Positions 1-5,674 of a stretch of 6,863 nucleotides of DNA are shown one piece after another. The stretch lies in contig CBDVAK010000192.1 in the NCBI GenBank assembly GCA_965371945.1, positions 1 to 6,863 of the forward strand, read 5' to 3'. The number at the start of each line of letters is the position of its first letter. The first letter of the stretch is position 1. The notes beneath the pieces were generated by a model that searched no databases, was not told where the DNA came from, and saw nothing but the letters and a program-made list of their open reading frames with translations. The DNA is from CBDVAK01 sp965371945. GTDB lineage: Bacteria; Pseudomonadota; Gammaproteobacteria; Competibacterales; JAHEDQ01. The position numbers were made by a program, and so were the translations under genes.

Positions 1-156
1 GAATGGGGCAGCATGCTCGCCAACGCCCTGCAGTTCCTGCAACGCGCCTGGTGGGTCGTGACATTTCCGGGGCTTGCGATCCTGCTCACCGTGCTGGCGT
101 TCAACCTGATGGGTGACGGACTTCGCGATGCGCTCGATCCGAAGATGAAAACCTGA
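1..156 (+). CDS. dppC: Dipeptide ABC transporter permease DppC, C-terminal fragment (5' end outside window)
   Basis: Only the last 51 codons are present, open from base 1 to the TGA at 154-156. DppC is one of the two inner-membrane permease subunits of a peptide importer and pairs with DppB to form the channel. The visible part contains a final hydrophobic segment (TFPGLAILLTVLAFNL) followed by GDGLRDALDPKMKT. The tail GDGLRDALDP is typical of the DppC/OppC permease family (BPD_transp_1 fold). The stop codon shares one base with the ATG of the next gene (TGATG), which is typical of translational coupling in dpp operons. The symbol rests on this tail and on the dppD and dppF genes that follow. 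OppC or another peptide/nickel permease cannot be excluded from so short a piece. Confidence 0.88.
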   Translation, partial: EWGSMLANALQFLQRAWWVVTFPGLAILLTVLAFNLMGDGLRDALDPKMKT

Positions 157-1133
157 TGGCCTTGCTTGACATCAACAATCTCAGCGTGGAGTTTGGTGCC
201 GCCGGGCGTGCATTCCGCGCGGTGGACTCGGTAAACCTGGGTCTCAACGAGGGTGAAATCGTCGGGGTGGTCGGTGAATCGGGTTCCGGCAAGAGCGTGA
301 TGGCTCTGGCGCTCATGGGGCTGATCAGCTTCCCCGGGCGGGTCCAGGCGGACCGTCTCAGCTTCAACGAACAGGATCTGTTGTCCCTGCCAGCGTCGAA
401 ACGCCGCGCCATCACCGGTCGCGACGTGGCGATGATTTTCCAGGAACCGATGACCAGCCTGAACCCCTGTTATACGGTGGGCTTCCAGATCAGGGAGGCG
501 CTCAAGGTCCATCAGGGCGGCAGCCGCGCCGAACTGAAGCAACGCGCCCTGGAATTGCTGGAGCAGGTTGGCATCCCCGAGGCGGCCACGCGCCTGCGGG
601 CGTTCCCGCACCAGTTGTCCGGCGGCATGAGTCAGCGAGTCATGATCGCCATGGCAATCGGCTGCAACCCCAGGCTGCTGATCGCGGACGAACCCACCAC
701 GGCGCTTGACGTCACCATCCAGTCGCAGATACTCGATCTGCTGATGTCGCTGCAACGTGACCGGCGCATGGCGTTGATCCTGATCACCCACGATCTGGGG
801 TTGGTTGCCGAAGCCGCACAAAGAGTCATGGTCATGTACGCCGGCCAGGTAGTGGAAACCGGGCCGGTGCCGGACATATTCGAACAGCCCAGCCACCCCT
901 ACACCGCCGCGCTGCTCAAGGCACTGCCTGAACAGGCGCGCGGCAAGGCCCGGTTGGAGACCATTCCCGGCGTGGTACCTGGGCAGTACGATCGACCCAC
1001 TGGTTGTATGCTGAGTCCACGATGCAAGTTTGCCAGCGACCATTGCCGGCAGGTTCAACCCGGGTTGACCGGCCCTGCCGGGCGCCAGGTGCGCTGCCAC
1101 ACCCCCCTCGACGCCAGCGGCAATCCGGCATGA
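156..1133 (+). CDS. dppD: Dipeptide ABC transporter ATP-binding protein DppD
   Basis: This 325-residue cytoplasmic ATPase is predicted to power peptide import as a heterodimer with DppF, docked on DppB/DppC. All nucleotide-binding motifs are visible: Walker A GESGSGKS at residues 40-47, Q-loop Gln96 in IFQEPMTSLNP, signature LSGGM at 154-158, Walker B LLIADE at 174-179 with catalytic Glu179, and switch His212. After about residue 240 comes the C-terminal domain of the oligopeptide/dipeptide family (oligo_HPY type), with HPYTAALLKALP. It carries cysteines 284, 290, 297 and 314 (C-x5-C-x6-C-x16-C), the pattern expected for an iron-sulfur cluster in Dpp-type ATPases. Stretches such as MTSLNPCYTVGFQI and GGMSQRVMIAMAI match E. 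coli DppD as I remember it, and the length is normal. The ATG overlaps the dppC stop by one base, and the TGA overlaps the dppF start by four. The upstream Shine-Dalgarno match is weak, so coupling probably matters. Confidence 0.95.
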   Translation: MALLDINNLSVEFGAAGRAFRAVDSVNLGLNEGEIVGVVGESGSGKSVMALALMGLISFPGRVQADRLSFNEQDLLSLPASKRRAITGRDVAMIFQEPMTSLNPCYTVGFQIREALKVHQGGSRAELKQRALELLEQVGIPEAATRLRAFPHQLSGGMSQRVMIAMAIGCNPRLLIADEPTTALDVTIQSQILDLLMSLQRDRRMALILITHDLGLVAEAAQRVMVMYAGQVVETGPVPDIFEQPSHPYTAALLKALPEQARGKARLETIPGVVPGQYDRPTGCMLSPRCKFASDHCRQVQPGLTGPAGRQVRCHTPLDASGNPA

Positions 1134-2119
1134 GCACCGAACAGCAGGTGCCGGTATTACAGGTTCGCGATCTTTGTCGTCACTACGAATCGCGCCGCGG
1201 CTGGCTGCAACCCAAAGCCCGGGTCAATGCGCTCAACGGAGTCAGCTTCGAATTGAAGGCCGGACAGACGCTCGCCATCGTCGGTGAATCCGGTTGCGGA
1301 AAATCAACTCTGGCCCGTCAGGTTACGATGATCGAGTCACCATCCAGCGGTGAGCTGCGTATCGATGGCCAGGACATATCCACGGCATCGCCCGAGCAGA
1401 TCCGACAGGCACGGCGCAAGATTCAGATCATCTTTCAGGACCCGTTTGGATCGCTTAATCCACGCAAGAAGGTAGGCACCATCATCCAGGAGCCGCTGGC
1501 GATCAACACCAGCCAGTCGCGAGCGCAACGAAAGCAGCTGGTCCGACAGATGATGGACCGGGTGGGCCTGAGGCCCGAGCAGTATGAACGATACCCGCAT
1601 ATGTTCTCAGGTGGTCAGCGCCAACGCGTTGCCGTGGCCAGAGCACTGATGCTCCGTCCCAAGCTGGTAGTGGCGGACGAACCGGTGTCCGCGCTCGATG
1701 TCTCGATCCAGGCGCAGGTGCTCAACCTGTTGATGGACCTCCAGGAAGAGTTCAATCTGGCCTACCTGTTTATCTCGCACGATCTCTCCGTGGTGGAGCA
1801 CATCAGCGATCAGGTGATGGTCATGTATCTCGGTCGCGCGGTCGAGTTCGGCGACAAACGGCAGATTTTCGCCGCGCCGCGTCATCCTTATACCCAGGCG
1901 TTGCTGGCCAGTACACCGCATGTCGATCCGCAGCGGCGCAAACAGCGAATCGTACTCGAGGGCGAGCTGCCATCACCGCTGAATCTGCCCCAGGGTTGCG
2001 CCTTCCATGCCCGTTGTCCCTATGTGAAAGCGGAATGCCGGGAGTCGGTCCCGGAACTGCGAGCCTTCGATGGCCGACAGGTATCCTGCCACCGCCTGGA
2101 GAGCATCGCGGCGGTTTGA
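1130..2119 (+). CDS. dppF: Dipeptide ABC transporter ATP-binding protein DppF
   Basis: This 329-residue protein is the second ATPase of the importer and partner of DppD. Motifs are complete: Walker A GESGCGKST at residues 52-60, Q-loop Gln103 in IFQDPFGSLNPRKKVG, signature FSGGQ at 159-163, Walker B LVVADE at 179-184 with Glu184, and switch His217 in ISHDLSVVEHI. The C-terminal family domain has HPYTQALL, then GELPSPLNLPQGC and cysteines 290, 296, 303 and 320, spaced exactly as in DppD. The ATG at 1130 (MSTEQQVPVLQ) is chosen because it overlaps the dppD stop (ATGA) and gives the normal family length. The frame stays open upstream to 1004, but that adds 42 residues that run through the dppD cysteine region in another frame and resemble nothing. 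This is the last recognisable dpp gene. No clear terminator hairpin follows, and the next start codon is 74 bases downstream. Confidence 0.95.
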   Translation: MSTEQQVPVLQVRDLCRHYESRRGWLQPKARVNALNGVSFELKAGQTLAIVGESGCGKSTLARQVTMIESPSSGELRIDGQDISTASPEQIRQARRKIQIIFQDPFGSLNPRKKVGTIIQEPLAINTSQSRAQRKQLVRQMMDRVGLRPEQYERYPHMFSGGQRQRVAVARALMLRPKLVVADEPVSALDVSIQAQVLNLLMDLQEEFNLAYLFISHDLSVVEHISDQVMVMYLGRAVEFGDKRQIFAAPRHPYTQALLASTPHVDPQRRKQRIVLEGELPSPLNLPQGCAFHARCPYVKAECRESVPELRAFDGRQVSCHRLESIAAV

Positions 2120-2179
2120 TCCACTGGCATTGCTTTGCACGACATGATTCCGCATCATTCCCCACCCGTGTTCTGCGTC

Positions 2180-2184
2180 AGGAG
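2180..2184 (+). promoter_or_regulatory. Ribosome binding site of the glycine-zipper lipoprotein gene
   Basis: AGGAG lies 9 bases before the ATG at 2194, a good Shine-Dalgarno match and spacing. It supports that start and independent translation from dppF, in contrast with the coupled dpp genes upstream. Confidence 0.7.
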
Positions 2185-2193
2185 TACTGATCC

Positions 2194-2655
2194 ATGAGAG
2201 TTCCCATTTTCCTGCTGGCGATCGTTTTCTCGGTGGCCGGTTGCGACACCATGAAAACCAAGGAGGGCCAGGGGCAGATACTGGGCGGACTTGCAGGTGC
2301 TGCCATCGGCTCACAGGTCGGTCATGGCTGGGGCACGGCGCTGGCGGTGACCGCGGGCGTGGTTGGTGGCGCCATGCTGGGTGGCAAGCTGGGCAGCAGC
2401 CTGGATGATGCCGACAAGTACCAGCAGCAACAGGCCGCTTCCAAGGCCTTTGAAAGCGCGCCTTCCGGCCAGTCCGTGACTTGGCGCAACCCGGATTCCG
2501 GTCACTATGGGACAGTGACCCCCACCCAGACCTACCAGCAGTCGGACGGCACCTATTGCCGCAAGTTTGAAAGCCAGGTGGTGATCGAGGGCAAATCCGA
2601 AACTGTTCAGGGAACCGCCTGTCGAGGTGGCGATGGCACCTGGCGCACCCAGTAA
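2194..2655 (+). CDS. Glycine-zipper lipoprotein, 17-kDa surface antigen-like
   Basis: This 153-residue protein is predicted to be a small envelope lipoprotein. Residues 1-16 form a short signal peptide with a hydrophobic core (IFLLAIVFSV) ending in lipobox V-A-G-C, which makes Cys17 the lipidated residue. Residues about 29-70 are a glycine-rich two-segment region (GGLAGAAIGS, then GVVGGAMLGGKLG), typical of glycine-zipper 2TM domains. Residues 71-85 are polar with a QQQQ run. The C-terminal part (about 90-153) has Tyr-Cys122-Arg-Lys, an EGKSETVQGTACR stretch with Cys143, and GDGTW near the end, as in the rickettsial 17-kDa antigen/OmpA-like lipoprotein family. The exact role of that family is unclear; envelope structure is the usual inference. 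The residue after Cys17 is Asp, which in E. coli favours inner-membrane retention. Whether this gene is transcribed from its own promoter or from dpp readthrough is not clear. The calcium-binding protein gene follows 20 bases after its stop. Confidence 0.85.
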   Translation: MRVPIFLLAIVFSVAGCDTMKTKEGQGQILGGLAGAAIGSQVGHGWGTALAVTAGVVGGAMLGGKLGSSLDDADKYQQQQAASKAFESAPSGQSVTWRNPDSGHYGTVTPTQTYQQSDGTYCRKFESQVVIEGKSETVQGTACRGGDGTWRTQ

Positions 2656-2666
2656 ATCGATAGGAC

Positions 2667-2670
2667 GGAG
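2667..2670 (+). promoter_or_regulatory. Ribosome binding site of the EF-hand protein gene
   Basis: GGAG lies 5 bases before the ATG at 2676 and 8 bases before the in-frame ATG at 2679. The spacing slightly favours the second ATG, which would shorten the protein by one methionine. A second purine-rich AGGA lies at 2662-2665. Confidence 0.6.
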
Positions 2671-2675
2671 TAACG

Positions 2676-3086
2676 ATGATGCTTGTAACCGATTTTTTAC
2701 GCAGCACTCTGCCGGCTGCGCTGGCGGTGATGGTCTGGTCACTGGCGCCGGCATGGGCGGACACCGGCACCCCCGAGCCCGTCAGCGGTTTCGATACTGC
2801 CGATGTCAATGACGACGGCGTCGTCGATGCCGGCGAGTATCGAAAATTTGCCGTCGACGAGTTCTATTTCATCGACGTCAACCGTGACGGCGTGATCGAC
2901 GCCGGCGACGATCACGAAATCACGGATGAAGCAATGGATGCAGCGGATGACAACAGTGACGGCGGTCTGACTCTGCAAGAGTATGTCAACAGCTCACGTC
3001 ACGATTTCGTCGAGATCGACCAGAACAACGACGGCGAGCTGACGCGGGAAGAACTGGAAGCCTACAAAATGCGCCTGTCCCAGTAG
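2676..3086 (+). CDS. Secreted EF-hand/dockerin-like calcium-binding protein with four loops
   Basis: This 136-residue protein is predicted to be periplasmic or secreted and to bind calcium. Residues 1-28 resemble a Sec signal peptide, with a hydrophobic stretch ending in APAWA before Asp29 (probable signal peptidase I cleavage after Ala28). Four 12-residue calcium-binding loops of the DxNxDG type follow: residues 43-54 (DVNDDGVVDAGE), 67-78 (DVNRDGVIDAGD), 91-102 (DDNSDGGLTLQE) and 115-126 (DQNNDGELTREE). Loop 2 ends in Asp rather than the usual Glu. The loops repeat at exactly 24 residues, shorter than a classical helix-loop-helix EF-hand pair and closer to dockerin or other excalibur-like short repeats. 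Loops 1 and 2 are near copies, which suggests internal duplication. The mature protein is very acidic. No catalytic domain is visible, so a calcium buffer, sensor or adaptor role is inference. It lies 20 bases after the lipoprotein gene, and the cyclase gene starts 54 bases downstream. Confidence 0.88.
   Translation: MMLVTDFLRSTLPAALAVMVWSLAPAWADTGTPEPVSGFDTADVNDDGVVDAGEYRKFAVDEFYFIDVNRDGVIDAGDDHEITDEAMDAADDNSDGGLTLQEYVNSSRHDFVEIDQNNDGELTREELEAYKMRLSQ
2802..3053 (+). repeat. Four calcium-binding loop repeats with a 72-base period
   Basis: The loop codons begin at 2802, 2874, 2946 and 3018, exactly 72 bases apart, each covering 36 bases. The first two units are also alike at DNA level (both encode DVN-D-GV-DAG). 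The last two are diverged and keep mainly the calcium-ligand positions. This is a coding repeat inside the EF-hand gene. Confidence 0.8.
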
Positions 3087-3140
3087 CATCAGTCGGTCCC
3101 GGTTTGCATCGGTATCGGCAGGGAGATTGCGCGCAGCGAG

Positions 3141-4688
3141 ATGATGCCCGATTCGCCAACGAAGGGAGCAGCAGCAGCCGTTGTTCCGGCGACCAGGAAC
3201 CGTCCGGGCTCCCAAGTCCGCCGGCCCAGTGTCTCCACCTACGCGGGTCTGGTGCTCGGGCTCGGTGCGTTGGTCCTCGCCGCTGTTGCCATCTACACCG
3301 CGGTGCGGGTCGAGCAGATCAACCAACTGGCGCGTGGCACTGAAATCCGTGCCGCGGAGGCGGAACTCGGTCAGGCGATCAGAACTTTGGTGGCCGATTC
3401 GCGCTCGATCCTGCGCGAGGTGGCACTGTGGGACGAAACCCGAAAACAGGTGGACAATCCTGTCTACTACCAGTTCTGGTGGCGCAACCGCTTGATGAAC
3501 CCGGCCCGGGTACCGCACTACGTACAATGGATGGAGGTCTACACAGCCGAACGTCAGTCGCTGTCCTGGATCAATGAAACACCTTTACCGGAGATCCTGC
3601 CGGACGAGAGAACTTTCCTGGCCTGGGATGGCTATGGCGCCAGTTTGTTCAACTTCGTACCCATCCTCGACCAGCGCGGACAGTGGCCACCGATTGGTTA
3701 TCTGGGTGTGCGTATTTCCCTGCCGCTGGCACTTCCGGAGATATATCAGTTCAATAAACTGCAGCCCGATACCCTGGATTTCGATCTGCCACCCGAGCAG
3801 CAGGTCGCGGTGACCGATTTGCCCCGCTACGCCCGCTACCAACTTCCCGCAACTTCGGAAATGCTGCCGTTGCTGGAGGCAGTCAATCGTGGCACCGTGC
3901 TGCTGGTGGTGATCAATGTGCTGTTGTTTGTCATCGGTGTGTTGCTGACTCACAAGTATCTGGTCCATCCGCTGCGCGGCATGGAATCATTCGTAACCGC
4001 CCTGCGCGGCAGCCTGCGCGGCTCGCATCACACCCGGCCACCCGAATTCAGGGTCCGCGAGTTGCAGAAACTTGGTGAATCCCTGGCGGAATACGACCGC
4101 GACCTCGGCAGATTGCACGCTGATCTCGATCGCAAGAACTCGGAACTATGGGATCTCGCGCATATCGATGCGCTGGCGGGCACGCGCAATCGCCTGTCGT
4201 TCGATGAAGACTGGCAGGCACTGCGACAGCAGGTTGAGGAAAGTCCACGATCAGTGACATTCCTGATGATCGACTGCGACGAGCTGAAGTCGATCAATGA
4301 TCATTATGGCCACGAATGCGGAGATCGGGTGATCCGTACCGTAGCCCGACTCATCGAAGGCTGCCTGCAAGGCGCTGCCCCACTCTACCGATTGGGTGGT
4401 GACGAGTTCGCGACCATGTTCCAGCACCAAACCCAGGACCAGGGTCAGGCACTGGCGAACCTCTGCCTCAAAGCCATCAGCGATTATCCGTCGGAGCAGC
4501 TTGGAATCAACGAACCACTATGCGTAAGCATAGGTCTTGCCTCCGCCAGGGTTTGCAATGTCGACGAACTCGAACAACTTCCAAACCAGGCGGATGCCGC
4601 CATGTACCGCTCCAAACAGCCAGCCGGCCCGAAACTCTCGGTACACGGGGCGGGTCACCATCAAACCGGTCTGATTTCCGATCAATGA
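3141..4688 (+). CDS. Membrane-bound diguanylate cyclase with periplasmic sensor region (GGDEF protein)
   Basis: This 515-residue inner-membrane protein is predicted to make cyclic di-GMP from two GTP. A basic N-terminal tail is followed by TM1 (about 33-54), a periplasmic region of about 195 residues, TM2 (about 251-270), a short HAMP-like piece beginning VHPLRGMESFV, and a likely coiled coil (about 305-338). The GGDEF domain (about 340-497) follows. LWDETRK (96-102) near the start of the periplasmic region recalls CHASE4 sensor domains; this is a tentative assignment. The cyclase domain has Asp378 (metal), Lys383, Asn386 and Asp387 in the ND motif, GH at 390-391, Asp395, an intact GGDEF at 419-423, and ADAAMYRSK near the end. 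The usual D-x-LTGL-x-NR entry motif is altered to DALAGTRNR, and the RxxD inhibitory site five residues before GGDEF reads QGAA. ATG codons at 3141 and 3144 are both possible. Ribosome-binding matches are poor (GGGAGA at 3121-3126 is 14 bases away). The stop overlaps the next start by four bases. Confidence 0.92.
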   Translation: MMPDSPTKGAAAAVVPATRNRPGSQVRRPSVSTYAGLVLGLGALVLAAVAIYTAVRVEQINQLARGTEIRAAEAELGQAIRTLVADSRSILREVALWDETRKQVDNPVYYQFWWRNRLMNPARVPHYVQWMEVYTAERQSLSWINETPLPEILPDERTFLAWDGYGASLFNFVPILDQRGQWPPIGYLGVRISLPLALPEIYQFNKLQPDTLDFDLPPEQQVAVTDLPRYARYQLPATSEMLPLLEAVNRGTVLLVVINVLLFVIGVLLTHKYLVHPLRGMESFVTALRGSLRGSHHTRPPEFRVRELQKLGESLAEYDRDLGRLHADLDRKNSELWDLAHIDALAGTRNRLSFDEDWQALRQQVEESPRSVTFLMIDCDELKSINDHYGHECGDRVIRTVARLIEGCLQGAAPLYRLGGDEFATMFQHQTQDQGQALANLCLKAISDYPSEQLGINEPLCVSIGLASARVCNVDELEQLPNQADAAMYRSKQPAGPKLSVHGAGHHQTGLISDQ

Positions 4689-5650
4689 GCGACACAGTCG
4701 AAAATGGCACCCGTCGGGTGGTGGCTGGCAGGTCCCGCATCTACTATGACGGCTACTGGATCCGCCACTACGATCCCCCAACCGACTCTCTGGCTGCCCG
4801 CAAACATCTGATCGAAGGACTGACGCGACGCACCTTCCATCTGACCGAGGCCGGGATCAATACTCCGGGCGAAAAACTGGAAATGGCGCGGGACGCCTGG
4901 CAACGGGAAACTGATCCAGCGCGTAAACGGGTCAATGCCGCCATGCTGGCCGGTGCTCTGTTCAACCGTGCCACCGACATATTCACCGCACTGGTCGACC
5001 TGGTTGCCAAGGGTGTGGAAATCCGCAATGACAATGAGTTGATGACGCGCTGCGGCAACTATTTTCAGGAAGCCCTGCAACTGGCCGGCGAGGTCAGGCA
5101 CTACAGTGGTCACGAAGGTATAGACGAGTTGTGGGGCGAGCCATTGAAAGCCTTCACCATGCCCATCGATCGTTTCTACGAGAGTCGCTATGTCAAGATC
5201 GCCCAAACCATGCGTGAAATCGACCGTGTCGCGGCATCGCTGATCGAACTGCTGGAACTATTGCCGGCCTTTCGCAATGTCGGTGCTTTGTTGCTGGAAC
5301 TGGCTACCGCCGCGCGCCAGGAATGCGAAACAATGAAGAGCGATCCGGACATATTCCAGGTGTGGCCGAGATTCGTGGCGGCCAGCGAAGCCATCGAGAC
5401 ATTTGAGCCGATACCCCTCACCGGTGCTGACGAGAGCCTGCGTTTCCTCGACGGTGGCAAGCTACTGCGGGAAGGCAAGGATGTTATCACCTATCTGGCG
5501 GGAGCCAGAGTGCCGATGCACAAGACCACAGGTGCGTTCCTGGATGGTTGCAAAGACTACCGGAGCCGGTTGCGCATGCAGTGTTCGAACCCGGACCGTA
5601 CGGCGGAGCCCACCGCTCTGTCCGATGCCGAGTCGGGGACCGCCCAGTGA
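4685..5650 (+). CDS. Uncharacterised helical protein coupled to the diguanylate cyclase
   Basis: I do not recognise this 321-residue protein. It has no signal peptide, no clear membrane segment and no motif I can tie to a catalytic family, so it is probably cytoplasmic. The N-terminus has an aromatic cluster, RIYYDGYWIRHYDPP (residues 18-32). The rest looks mostly alpha-helical, with leucine- and alanine-rich amphipathic stretches (about 82-110, 122-138, 167-213) rather like a helical-repeat or bundle protein. LIELLELLPAF (186-196) and GALLLELATAA (200-210) are hydrophobic but contain acidic residues, so helix packing is likelier than membrane insertion. The last 20 residues look disordered. 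The ATG at 4685 overlaps the cyclase stop (ATGA) and has no good Shine-Dalgarno sequence, which suggests translational coupling. The open frame extends to 4520, but that part overlaps the cyclase C-terminus out of frame and is unlikely to be translated. A role in cyclic di-GMP output or cyclase control is only inferred from position. Confidence 0.75.
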   Translation: MSDTVENGTRRVVAGRSRIYYDGYWIRHYDPPTDSLAARKHLIEGLTRRTFHLTEAGINTPGEKLEMARDAWQRETDPARKRVNAAMLAGALFNRATDIFTALVDLVAKGVEIRNDNELMTRCGNYFQEALQLAGEVRHYSGHEGIDELWGEPLKAFTMPIDRFYESRYVKIAQTMREIDRVAASLIELLELLPAFRNVGALLLELATAARQECETMKSDPDIFQVWPRFVAASEAIETFEPIPLTGADESLRFLDGGKLLREGKDVITYLAGARVPMHKTTGAFLDGCKDYRSRLRMQCSNPDRTAEPTALSDAESGTAQ

Positions 5651-5658
5651 CAATGATT

Positions 5659-5664
5659 GAGGAG
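5659..5664 (+). promoter_or_regulatory. Ribosome binding site that fixes the gcdH start
   Basis: GAGGAG lies 10 bases before the ATG at 5675. A TTG at 5657 in the same frame overlaps this site and cannot use it, so 5675 is the supported start. It sits in the 24-base gap after the unknown gene's stop. Confidence 0.75.
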
Positions 5665-5674
5665 TGACAACGAA

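Noticed and set aside
1004..1129. Possible 42-residue N-terminal extension of DppF from an upstream ATG
   Set aside because: It lies inside dppD in another frame, has no resemblance to the family, and the ATG at 1130 gives the usual DppF start and a 4-base overlap.
2144..2158. Small palindrome ATGAT-TCCGC-ATCAT in the dppF-lipoprotein gap
   Set aside because: The arms are only 5 AT-rich base pairs and no T run follows, so it is too weak for a terminator or a confident operator.
2131..2159. Possible promoter: TTGCTT and CATCAT 17 bases apart before the lipoprotein gene
   Set aside because: The matches to -35 and -10 consensus are only 3/6 and 4/6, as expected by chance in such a gap.
1973..2809. 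Long open frame on the minus strand across dppF, the lipoprotein gene and the EF-hand gene
   Set aside because: It spans three well-supported + strand genes, encodes a Pro/Arg/Cys-rich sequence with no domain, and is a typical high-GC shadow frame.
4520..4684. Upstream extension of the unknown 321-residue protein
   Set aside because: It overlaps the conserved cyclase C-terminus in another frame and looks like a basic shadow sequence; the ATGA overlap at 4685 is a better start.
5653..5667. Mini-frame ATG ATT GAG GAG TGA before gcdH, possibly a leader peptide
   Set aside because: Four codons with no ribosome-binding site of its own; it merely contains the gcdH Shine-Dalgarno sequence.
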